A DNA stretch of 26,006 nucleotides from positions 1 to 26,006 of the forward strand of contig JADDIW010000084.1 of NCBI GenBank assembly GCA_018136815.1. The letters run 5' to 3'. A model generated the notes under the pieces. That model saw only the letters and a program-made list of their open reading frames with translations, had not been told where the DNA came from and made no database searches. The DNA is from Isochrysis galbana (taxonomy: Eukaryota > Haptophyta > Isochrysidales > Isochrysidaceae). Positions 9,061-19,015 of the stretch are shown here, in pieces; positions within the stretch are counted from its first letter, which is position 1, and the number at the start of each line of letters is the position of its first letter. Both the position numbers and the translations under genes were made by a program.

Positions 9061-9699
9061 GCTACACCGGAGCCACGCTCCTGCTCTGACGGTCTCTCTC
9101 CTCCACAAAATCTCATGCTGCGCCCCTCCTATGTTGTGCTTGTGCAGTTTTGGGCAATTGGAAGTCGTGCCCACCTGTCGGAGACAGACGGGCGATCGTG
9201 TAACGGACCATTTTTTCTGGTCTCGGACACTTGGCGGCTAAGCTTGCCGAGAACCCCACGTTGCGCCGCTCAACGGCCTCAGTTCTGTCCTTTCGATTGG
9301 ACAGCTTCCAGAACCATATGGCATTGTCACAAAAGTACCAGTAGGCCATTTAATTTTCCAATGGCCATTTTGATGCGAAGCCGAAGCTGGCACTTTTCTA
9401 AACTGCTTAATGCAATTCCAGGTATGTGTGAGGTCAAAGGCCTTTTTTCTTCCTCCATCGCCGCATGATCGAATCAACTTGAGGTCTACAAGCGACTGAA
9501 ATGACGGTAATGAACCTCTACACGAGAGACAAGAGGCCTGTGGGGTACACATGAAGGTGCATGGGTATAGGTTGATGGGTATGTAAGTAAGAGGGAATAA
9601 GTCTCTCGTGAGGGATGTAGCGGTCTCCCGTGCCTTCTGTATCGCCTGTGTGTTGCAAGTTGTAAGTTTGCCATCTCGCAAAGGCATTGTAGGCCAATA
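9061..9699. other. intergenic DNA, no gene recognised
   Basis: Open frames exist on the minus strand (9238-9711) and the plus strand (9115-9468), but they overlap each other. The minus frame begins only at TTG, and no domain or biased composition supports coding. Nothing else was identified. Confidence 0.4.
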
Positions 9700-9733
9700 C
9701 CCATGGGTCAACCAAGTATAAACTTACTTGTAG
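9700..9733 (-). repeat. solo family A terminus in inverted orientation
   Basis: Read on the minus strand this is CAAGTAAGTTTATACTTGG followed by TTGACCCATGGGT, matching the 5' end of copies A1 and A2. It stops before the G-rich H1 hairpin. It faces copy A3 head-to-head across about 40 bp of AT-rich sequence. Confidence 0.6.
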
Positions 9734-9772
9734 TCCATTTATAATAATATCCATCGATGAATTATCACAACG

Positions 9773-10370
9773 AAATTTATATTTAGTTCGCCCATGGGGG
9801 GCCCGAGCCCCCCCCCCCCACTCCTCCCCTGCTGTGGGGGAAGAACCACCCGCCCTCCTGGCATGCCTAATGGCTTGCCAGGAGGCGCGCACACTGCCAT
9901 GCTGGCCCACTCCTCTCCCCACAGGCTCGCCTGGAACGCACGCTCTGGCCCTTGCTGGCCAGCCTATCGCTCTAACCAACCCCTCCGCCTCCTCCTCCTC
10001 CTCCTTCCCCTGGGCCTCCCTGATCAAGAGCAAGAGCCTCGAGCCAGCTCCAGTCGACAGTCGACCTGCAAGGGCGCGAGAGCCAGCGAGGGAGAGGCAG
10101 GAAGGAGGGGCCAGGGCCATCCGAGCCATCCATGCCCCAGCCTCCAGCATCACCTGAAGGTGTCACCTGCCTCCTGAGCTGTGCTCCCTAGCCCTGAAGG
10201 CCACCTGGGGACCTGAAGGGGGTTTGTAGGCGCGCGCCATGGGCTCGAGCCGCAGGGAAGAGAGAAGGAAGAGGGAAGAGGGAGGGGAGGGGGGAGCGGC
10301 AGCTCTCCCCTCTACCGTTAACGTGTTCTTCTTGCCCTGTTTAGGTAAAAGAAGACGGGGGGCGCCGGAG
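9773..10370 (+). repeat. family A repeat, copy A3 (diverged, long)
   Basis: The terminal sequence is degenerate (AAATTTATATTTAGTTCGCCC) but the hairpin chain is kept. H1 at 9796-9813 is GGGGGGC-CCGA-GCCCCCC. H2 near 9822-9844 has one mismatched pair. H3 at 9854-9885 is a perfect 10-bp CCTCCTGGCA/TGCCAGGAGG stem. Downstream homology to A1 includes the GCTCGCCTGG, GCTGGCCAGCC and GAGGGAGAGGCAGG segments. The 3' part (10240-10300) is a purine tract. The right boundary is not sharp; the inverted repeat at 10375 begins soon after. No protein is predicted. Confidence 0.65.
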
Positions 10371-10374
10371 CCAG

Positions 10375-11212
10375 GAGTCAAGGGCCGCGGCTCGACGCGG
10401 CCACTCGCTGCGGCGAGAGTGATTAAGGATTATAAATAAGGTATCGTTCCGTCAATTATGGGACATCAATCGAATGGGACTTTAGCGCTCTGGGCTCCTA
10501 GTCCTAGTTCTAATTTCGAGTGCCTCCCCCCTCCCCCTCCCCCCCTGCGTTGTTGTTACCCGAAAGGGGTTGAGGGTTTCCCCTAGCGTGGACTCGAGGA
10601 GAGGGGACGCGCTGGGGTACGCAGGGTCGGTGCGTGCACTTGAGGGGGGACAAATATCGATATCGAGAGGAGGGCGATATCACTCGGACATCTGGCTCGT
10701 CAGGCATAGCGGGATTCCGGGACTGAAAAGTTGTGTCCAATTTGCTAGTGGGGTTGGCTAGGATATCACAAAGTACAAAGTAGCGTAAGCTAAAAAAAAC
10801 ATCCAAAGATTCTGGGCTAAACACCTACTAATCTACTAATAAAATAAATAAATTAATGCTATATCCTAGACAACCCCACTACCCACTAGCTAATTGGACA
10901 CGACTTTTCCGTCCCGGAATCCCGCCATGCCTGACGAGCCAGGTGTCTGAGTGCTACCGGGGGTAGGGGGCACTGCCCCCTCCCCTCGATATTTGTCCTC
11001 CCCCCAATGCCAGTGCACGCACCGACCCCGCGCACCCCAGCACGTCCTCTCCTCGAGTCCACGCGCTGGGGGAAAACCCCTTTCGGGTAAAAACAACGCG
11101 GGGAAGGGGGGGGGGGGGGGGCACTCGTGAATAGGAGCCCAGAAGCGCTAAATCTCTCTCGCCGAAGCGAGTGGCCGCGGCGAGCCGCGGCCCTTTCCGC
11201 TCCTGGTGCGTA
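10375..11212. mobile_element. large imperfect inverted repeat (foldback-type element)
   Basis: The left arm, about 10375-10768, is repeated in inverse orientation at about 10859-11212. Matching landmarks are AAGGGCCGCGGCTCG, TAGCGCT..GGGCTCCTA, a C/G-rich run, ACCCGAAAGGGG, GGACTCGAGGAGAGG, CCCGGAATCCCGC, and GTGGGGTTG..CTAGGATAT. The left arm has about 60 extra bp near 10420-10480. The arms are diverged, so the duplication is not recent. The spacer of about 90 bp is AT-rich and holds a LINE 3' tail. No transposase is present. It resembles a foldback or long-TIR non-autonomous DNA element; segmental inverted duplication is the alternative. Confidence 0.7.
10791..10829 (-). mobile_element. solo LINE 3' tail in inverted-repeat spacer
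   Basis: On the minus strand the sequence reads TAGTAGGTGTTTAGCCC, AGAATCTTTGG, ATG and eight T. It matches the 3' ends at 5578-5613 and 22807-22850 with a few substitutions. No LINE body is visible beside it. Either an extremely short insertion was made or the body was lost. Confidence 0.65.
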
Positions 11213-11491
11213 TTATTCGCCCACCATTCGGGATTCGGGCGGACCGAGATTTCCGCTGGGTAGTAGATCAGTAGCATTAGCGGCATCTTCAAGAGTTTTC
11301 ATTCACCGCCAGATTCACACCATCACGCACTTGGATCAACACGAGGAAACATGGTGTGGGTCAAGATGATGGAACCATTGAACTTTTGCTTGTGTTGTTC
11401 TCGGGCTTTGGCGTACCAGCTATCACTATCTTCACACGATTGCGTGCTCTTGTGCCTTCACTAGAAGGTATATGGTGACAACGCGAATGTA
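11213..11491. other. 3' flank of the IQ/WW gene
   Basis: This lies between the inverted repeat and the stop codon of the minus-strand IQ/WW gene at 11492, and probably holds its 3' UTR. No other feature is seen. Confidence 0.4.
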
Positions 11492-14400
11492 TTAGCATGG
11501 CAATGCCGCCGGAGTTGACACCCCTGATAGGGCCTTCCGCCGATCCCTACGTTGACCAGTAGGACTACATCCACTACGGCGACGCCGATAGCTCGTAGCG
11601 CCAGGGCTGCGGCCTTCGGCATAGAACTTCTGGATAGTCAGAGCCGACACGAGACGAGCTTTCTCCAAATCTTGGCGCATTTGCGCCGCAGTGGTGCGGA
11701 TAAAGTGATCGACGGGATGAGCATACGAAGCGAAGCGAAGCAACTCGTTCCACCAGTACGGCAAACAGCCGCGTGGAACTTTGTTGACCTTCACCCAGCC
11801 GACAGGCACAGGTGACGAGAGAGCCACGTCTGCAAGGAAAAGAAGATCAGGCTCCGCAGCAGCATCAATATCGTAGCTACGAGCAGCTTCGAGAGTACGC
11901 ATGAGAGGTCGTGGCTCGTGGGCCAATGTGGCGGCGATGCTTTCACGGTACGCATCGTGCAAATGCGCGAGCTTTGCCTGCCGTTCCGCTTGGGGTTTAC
12001 TTAATCTTGATTGATCGCGCCTTGCAGCCCTCACCGATCCAGCGGCCGCGAGGAATTGCATGGCAGGGCTCGCCAAGGACTTCTCCGCAGCCGCAGCATC
12101 GCCGCTCCCCTCCTTGGCTTCGACAGTTCGCGCGAGGGCCGCCGCCGCCTCGCGATCCACGCGCCGCGCCTCGGCCGCAGCAGCTGCGATCTGAGCAGCG
12201 CGGGTGGCCGCGACTGCCGCCGCTGCCGCTTCCTCACCAATCAAGTCTTCATAGCGAGCGCCTGCCTTCCCTCGCCGGAGGTTCGTCGTTGAGTCGCATG
12301 AGCGAAGCGATCCCCTGCGTGCAAGACTGGGTTTCGCCGTATCTTCTTCTGAGGCACCCGCTGCCTCTGCAACCGCTCGGATGTCTGACAAACTGACGTT
12401 GTGCACAAAATCGTAAAAGTAAGTACCGCCTACACTACTGCCTGTGGCAAATTGAACGAAGCGCGCTGATGCCAGAGGCACGGAAGCGAGTGACGCGCGC
12501 TTGTCCCGGGCGAATGACTCGCGCATTCGAACCACCGCACGTGAAAACACTGGTAAGAGAGGGTTCGTCCTCGATGTCTCCCCCGTCGCGTCGCAGCGAA
12601 AGAGTATCTCACGCTTGTTTGCCACCTCATGCCACCCATGCGGTAAAGGGGCACGCAACATGGTGATGGCGATCGGCAGCAGACGGCATTCGGCCTCTTT
12701 TTCCTTCTCAGATCCCGACGTCAAATTGATGCCCAAAGAGGCCGCTGCGCGATGGAGCACGTACGGGCTCACCAAACGGTGTGATCCATAGACGGAGTCG
12801 TCGACGTCACTTGCCGAGTGCTCTAGTTGCTGGCATCGCTCTCCGTCTACCTTGCTCCGGTATCCGCTAGATGCGTTGCTGCTCCACCGTTCTTTGACGC
12901 TCTCATCAATGTCCTCTTCGTCGAAGATGTCGTCGAGAAAGGGTGAATGATGCTCGGCCGGGGAAGCATCGCCCATTGCGATGCCTTCGGCCTCAGATGC
13001 CGCGTCTACTTTGGTGCCGTGGCCAATGTCGGCAACTTGACGAATGCGATCATCCGTCCCGGCGTCTGTCGGGCCAACGCCGCCGCTCCGGTGCCGAGGC
13101 AGAACAGCTTGAGTAGCCCCTCCCTTACGAACAGAAGCTGACTTGCCGTCGCGTAGCTTCGCCGTGTCCAATATGCGTGTTGGCGGCCCATCTGCAAGCA
13201 GCTTGGCAAGCCCACCTGCAAGTAACGCCTCGCGTGGCCTCATACAGAGCATGGCTTTCAAGCTTTGCCAGTGTGTAGGGGGCTCAGCTTCAGCTTCGTC
13301 ACCACCGCCGACTGCTGCCGCAGCACCCGCGTCACTTGACCGCACCTGGCGACGCCTTTCCTCCACGGCGGCAGCGGCCAATTCGAAGGCCAACTTCGCT
13401 ATATCGAATCCGACCCGCTCTGAGGGACGAGTGGCTACGGCTACGCGATAGCCCTCTGGTGGTCGCGCCGGCAAACCCTCGGGTGCCTCGTGTCGCCGGA
13501 GGAAGCGAATGGCGGCCATCGCTGTGCGATGGAGTTGTTGGACTTGCTCCCGGCCAGATATGATTTCTCGGAAGCCGCGCGAGGCAGCCTCATTTCGAGC
13601 CCGACGGCAGGCGAGTTCACCCTCAAGCGCAGCTCTTGCCGCCGGCGTAAAATCGGGTATTCCGTCTAGCATCCGGCGGGGACATTCAACAAAGCGATGG
13701 CGTGCGAGTACAGGTGGAGAGCGGGCTGCACAGAACGCGCAAAAGCGGCCTGCAGCAGAGACGGTGGCGGACGCCGCGCCCTTGTTCCAGGCCTCGTCCG
13801 CCGCTTTTGGGTCGCCAGGGACTCGAAGGTCTTCCCATTTCGTGCGCTCTTGGAGCAAGCATACGGCGTGTATCTTACCCCTAAGCTGAGCTGCTCGTCG
13901 AGGGCGTCCCTCCATGTTGGTCTCGGCACGCAAAGATGCCTCGAGCTGAGGGAGTGTTTGCATACTTGATTGCAGCTCGCTTTGCGATGGCACCTCAAGC
14001 GTGGCTGACTGTAGCACCACCACACCTTCTGCCGCTTCACTAGCTTGCACAAAGATAGAGGGAGTCAACGCGTTGCGATCTCGTTCCGAGATGACTGATC
14101 GAGCAAGAGATAGGGGGTCGACGGAACCCTTCGATGAGGAGAAGACAGCGAGTCGAGCCTCATACGAAGCCTTGGAACCGCTTTCGCTAAGCTTGCGCAC
14201 GTCGCGCATGATAAAACACTCATCGGGAACTCCCATCCACAACGCAATGTCGTCCGTGAGCCTTGATACGACTGCTGAGACGTCCGCGCATCCTGCTGGT
14301 AGCGAGACGGTCAGCACAATTGTTGGACGTGCGGCGCTCTTGCCCATAGCATCCAAGTCTGCAAGCAGCTCATAGCCGCCTGCAATCTCGTCGATGATCT

Positions 14401-17400
14401 CACGGCAACGGCGGTTAGCTGCCTGTGCCTGGGAGACGGCCATCTTTTGCGAGAGAGCCTCAACACTCTTGACGCGGATACGCATGCATGTAGCCCGACG
14501 CATGGCTATGCATACCCCTCTGTTGAGCGAGAGTGCGCCTTCCACACGCCAGAGTTCCTTGTGGAGGGCGGCCTCGCGCCGCTCATCAGCCTCCGCACAA
14601 GCGAGAACTTCCCTTAGTTTAATCATCTCTGCCTGCTTCTCTTCAATGGCCGCCTGCCGCTGCTCCTCAGTCTCGCGCGCCATCAAGACGCCCGAGCGCT
14701 CTTCTTCATCCCGCTCGGACGTGACAAAGAGACTTCCCAATGATGCCATTGAGGCTGAAGTCATCTCACGTATGCGCATCGCACCAGTCTCTTTGGCACA
14801 CCGGTCTGCATCGTCTGCAGCGCGCTCATGGACACACTTCTCGAGCTTCAGCTGTCGAAAGCGAAACGTCTCGGGCAACCCCAGCAGCAGGAGGCTCGCG
14901 CGAGGTAACTGCGGGCGAACAAGCCGTCGAGGGATTCCCAACGGAGGATGTGTCAGAGTAAGAAGCATGCGGGGTATGTGGGTGAGGGAGTGCTAACATC
15001 TCGACCGTCGACGAGTGCGATGCCATCTGATCCCCAGGGTGAATACACACAGCCGCACCGCGCGGCAAAGGCAGCCAACCCGGTGCCAGGGGTAGCTCGC
15101 GTACCTCCTCGCAAAGCTCCTTCATCTCGTTGATCATACCCCCTATCTGTTCCAGTTGCTCCTCGTCGGCGTGGTCGGCGTCGACGCGCGCTCTTGACTG
15201 TCTGTTCGCATCGAGCTGGGAGAGTGTCGCAACAGCTGCCGCATGCTTGCGCTTGAGGTCGCGCAGCAGTTTGCTTAGAGTCCTCGGCGTGAGTTCGCTC
15301 TGCTTGAGAGCAGACACTTCTCCCTCGCATGCCCACAGTCGCAAGCGCCCGGCTTCCCGCCGCTTCGCAGGCGTTCTATCCGACTGTTTGGCCAGCAGCG
15401 AAAGCTGGGCGCGCAGCTCACGTGCCCGCTCGGTGAGCTGAGCGCGGCGGCGGATGGCGGCTGGTGCCACGTCTTGCATTAGTAGGGCAAAGCGCGAGGT
15501 GGTGTACTGATCCGTGGCTCGCTCATATGCCCTGCGAAAGAGCTGCACAACTTCGCGGTGTGCGCGGTAGGCTGACTGCAGCTTGAGCGTCGCGGAGAGG
15601 ACCGATGAGGAGTCACCGATTCCAAGCGACGCGGCCAAGCGCAACTGCTGCATTCGCCGCCCAGCCATGTGAGAGCGCGCAACAGCGTTGATCATGACGG
15701 ACGCGGCATGCGTTCGCTTCATCGTCATGGACGCTGCACGTAAGACGCGGAACCGGCGGGCGCGGCGTTGCCAGTAGGGTAAAGTGGGTGTTGCCGCGCG
15801 AAAATCCAAGTCCAGATCGCTCTCTTGTTCGCCGAAAGCCCGCCCGGATCGGTTTGAGCCCGTGTCCCTGCGGCTACCGCCGCCTTCTCTCCCACTAACC
15901 TCCTCCTCCTCACCAACCTCAGTACCTGGTGCACTGAGCGCCCGTGCACCCTGCGCGGCGTACATCCACGAACCAATGCAGAGAGCGCGCGATGACGGCT
16001 CATGCCCCATCAAGCGCACGGAGCGCTGTATGACGAGAGCCGCGGCCGTACGGGCCTGGAGGTATCGGGCGCTCAGTCGTCCCTCAAGCGCCTTTCGCCG
16101 GCCCATCGCTTGCAGCACCAGTGCCGCTTGCTCTTGCTGGCGATGCAGGCGCAGCTTGTCGGCATATGCCGTGGACGAGCCGTAAAGGAGCAGGCACAAC
16201 TCTGTGGCCATTTCGCTCTCCGTCGCATCGGTGCTCAGCTTTGACAAACTCAGCCCAGATCGGCCGTGCTTCTCCATCTCCTGAACCAACACCTCTGCCG
16301 CAGCACGCATTCGAAGCCGTGCAGCCGTGCCATGCAGCCGCGCGGCGTCGAAGTACCACTCGAGGTCGCCACTCGCCGCGGCACGCGCCGCGGCCCCCTC
16401 GTTTGCAGCCGCGTGCTCGGGGACAGATGCGAAAGGTGCGTGGAACCACGCGAGCAGCAGGGGGTCGCTGTGGATGGGTAGAGGGGCGAAGCGCAGGTCA
16501 CTCATGGTCTTGAGCAAGTAATTCTGGCCAAACCACAGGAAAGGCTCGAGTGAGCTGTTCTTGCTCAAGATTCTCAGTAAGCCACCAGTCGCCTCGTCGT
16601 CGGCTGCCGGGAGGGCGTCCAACCGCCGAGCCCGCCAGAGGCTGATTAGCTCCACTACGTGCGTGGTCTGAGAGCGCAATCTTGCTAGCAGGCGCGCAAG
16701 CTTTCCACGAGATTGGTGCGCCACCGGAGGCGGCAGGACACGCGCCGCGCCGCGGATATACCTAATCGACTTGACGAATGAGAGCATCGCCTGCAGCGTT
16801 CGCTCGCGAGCGTCAATCACTTCGAACACGATCCGGTAGTCGTGTATCATCGGCATTTCAAGGGGCTGGTAGAGGAGCACACCAACCTCTGTCTCGGCTC
16901 CCACAATGTCTACGTAGTCGCCATGGCCGCGAGGCGACGCCAGCTCGAAGGCTCCAACGGCTGGGCGTTCTGTCGCTGGCTGCTGCCGCCGCGACCGCAC
17001 CTTGTGATCACGCTCCTTGCCGCTTACAAAGGCATCCCACTGAGCGCCGATGCCGCCTGCCGTCTGGAGCAGGGACGGGTCCAACCGCGGCGCCATCGCG
17101 GCGATCCAGGCACCAACAGGCCCCTTACGCGGCATGTGCGAGGAGAGGCAGCCGTACATAGAGTGCACCTGGCCCTTTGGGAGATCGGGCACGCCAATCG
17201 TGTGGCAGGCCAGCTGGTAGCCCGCGGGGCCGGCCCGTGTGTTGCGCGGAGTGCCCTGGCCGTACCTGTCCTGCGAGCTGGCCGCTGCCGATCCCGAGGA
17301 CGTGCAGGCGGAGAGAGCAGCGGAGGAGCCGTGGGCGCGGAGTACCTTGGTGGAATGCGTCGGTTTGGATGCGATCCCCATCGGCCGAGGCAGGCGAGGG

Positions 17401-17588
17401 CGGGAGAGGCTGCCCTGTCTGGCTGCTCGCTGCCGAGGGGAAGCTGGTGAGATGGAGAGCTTGGGCTCCATCGCTGTCTCCAGGGGGCGGGCAGGAGGTG
17501 TGGGAGAGAGAGGTGGAAGCCTCGCGGCGGGGAGAGCCTTGGTGTCCCCCTCAGCCTCTTGTGACGGCGGAGGGGGGTGAGAGGGCAT
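11492..17588 (-). CDS. very large IQ-motif and WW-like domain protein (two frames, one unresolved junction)
   Basis: Two long frames abut: 17588-14826 (920 codons) and about 14993-11492 (over 1,150 codons), overlapping by about 170 bp. The product would be about 2,000 residues. The upstream frame is Ser/Pro-rich at first. Then it has several IQ-like calmodulin-binding motifs ([57 protein letters not shown]) between about 16150 and 15530, a helical segment, and a degenerate WW domain ([11 protein letters not shown], about 15100). The downstream frame has a coiled coil, a C-x2-C-x10-H-x4-C cluster (about 13745-13680), WW-like segments at about 12650 (LPHGWHEV) and 11810 (VPVGWVKV...PYWWNE), and a final IQ-like SALTIQKFY. 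ATGs at 17588 and 17471 are possible starts; 17471 has the better context (G at -3 and +4). The frame change near 14850 is a small intron or an indel. IQ/WW architecture suggests a calmodulin-binding cytoskeletal or ciliary scaffold; this is inference. Confidence 0.75.
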
Positions 17589-17654
17589 GCAGTCGGCCAG
17601 CGGAGTGGGCCCTCCTTCCCCCCACCCACCCACCCACAAACTCCGCCCTCTCCG

Positions 17655-18239
<585 letters not shown>

Positions 18240-18600
18240 TTTTCTTTTTCTTCCATCTAGCTTGGCATCCCCTGCGCTCTCCCTCTCTGGTTCTCGTGGT
18301 CTCCTGCTCTCCGGAATCCCCCACGCTGCACCCATCTACCTGTCGACCAAGGGAGAGGAGGGGTAGAAGCGATTCGCTAGCCGCGGCGGCCGGACGGCCG
18401 GGCGTGCCTATAGGGAGGGTCTGGGTGAGCAATGCAATCTGCAGTCGCCTGTCGCCAGTCGGCAGTAAGGCCATGCATGCCACGTTCAAGCTGGAAGTGC
18501 GGCATGGCAGATGGTTGGATGCTTCTTTCCCCCATGAGGGAAGGAGTGGAGAGAGGGGAGGCTGGTGCCTCGCCATGTGAGGACTATTAAACTTAATTCT
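18240..18600 (-). repeat. family A repeat, copy A4 (diverged)
   Basis: On the minus strand it starts GAATTAAGTTTAATAGTCC, then CCTCCCCTCTCTCCACTCC and CCCTCATGGGGGAAAG. These correspond to the terminus, the H1 3' side and H2 of copies A1-A3. Further in, TTGGTCGACAGGTAGATGGG matches the interior of A1 (near 1915-1937). The G-run side of H1 and stem H3 are lost or decayed. It lies in the upstream region shared by two divergent genes. Confidence 0.6.
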
Positions 18601-18941
18601 GTTGCCTATCATATGGTCTACAGCTAGTGGCCTAGATCCGAGATACCAACATCATCCTCATCCAGCTACAGCACTACTGCCGGCTGCCCCTCTGCCCGTG
18701 GCTTCCCCCCCACCCCCGCCTAGAGCGTCTCTCCCCTCTCGCTCGTAGCACCCTCTCTCCCACTCGCGCGATGCGACCAACCGAAACACGCTTCACACCT
18801 TCACAAAGCCGACCACCTCGGAACTCGGAACACACTCACACGCTGCCCCCCTCCCGCCCCCCGCCCCCCGCCTCGCCCCGCCCCCTCCCGGCCGCGACAG
18901 TTGTCTCGGTGAAACCTGTCGGGAGAGAAAGCGCTCACAGA
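18601..18941. promoter_or_regulatory. upstream region of the SH3b-prolyl hydroxylase gene
   Basis: The region is C-rich (about 18700-18900, with CCCCGCC tracts). No TATA element or coding frame is convincing. The plus-strand gene begins at 19016, so this is its proximal promoter by position. Confidence 0.4.
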
Positions 18942-18988
18942 GGAGAGAGAGGAGAGAGGAGAGAGGAGAGAGGAGAGAGGAGAGAGAG
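18942..18988 (+). repeat. GGAGAGA tandem array
   Basis: There are about four to five copies of a 7-bp GGAGAGA unit flanked by 9-bp variants, ending 27 bp before the ATG at 19016. It is probably in the 5' UTR of the plus-strand gene. The purine strand is the sense strand, as with the CT array of the divergent neighbour. Confidence 0.85.
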
Positions 18989-19015
18989 GTGTCTTCTCGC
19001 GAGAAGGCGGGTCGG

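Noticed and set aside
9238..9711. 157-codon minus-strand frame
   Set aside because: It opens only with TTG, has no domain, and its 5' end lies in a family A terminus.
11552..16521. Many plus-strand frames of 60-200 codons
   Set aside because: They are antisense shadows of the IQ/WW gene, whose minus-strand frames are far longer and contain coherent motifs.
18989..19015. GTG-initiated extension of the hydroxylase
   Set aside because: GTG starts are rare in eukaryotes, and an ATG lies nine codons downstream before the first domain.
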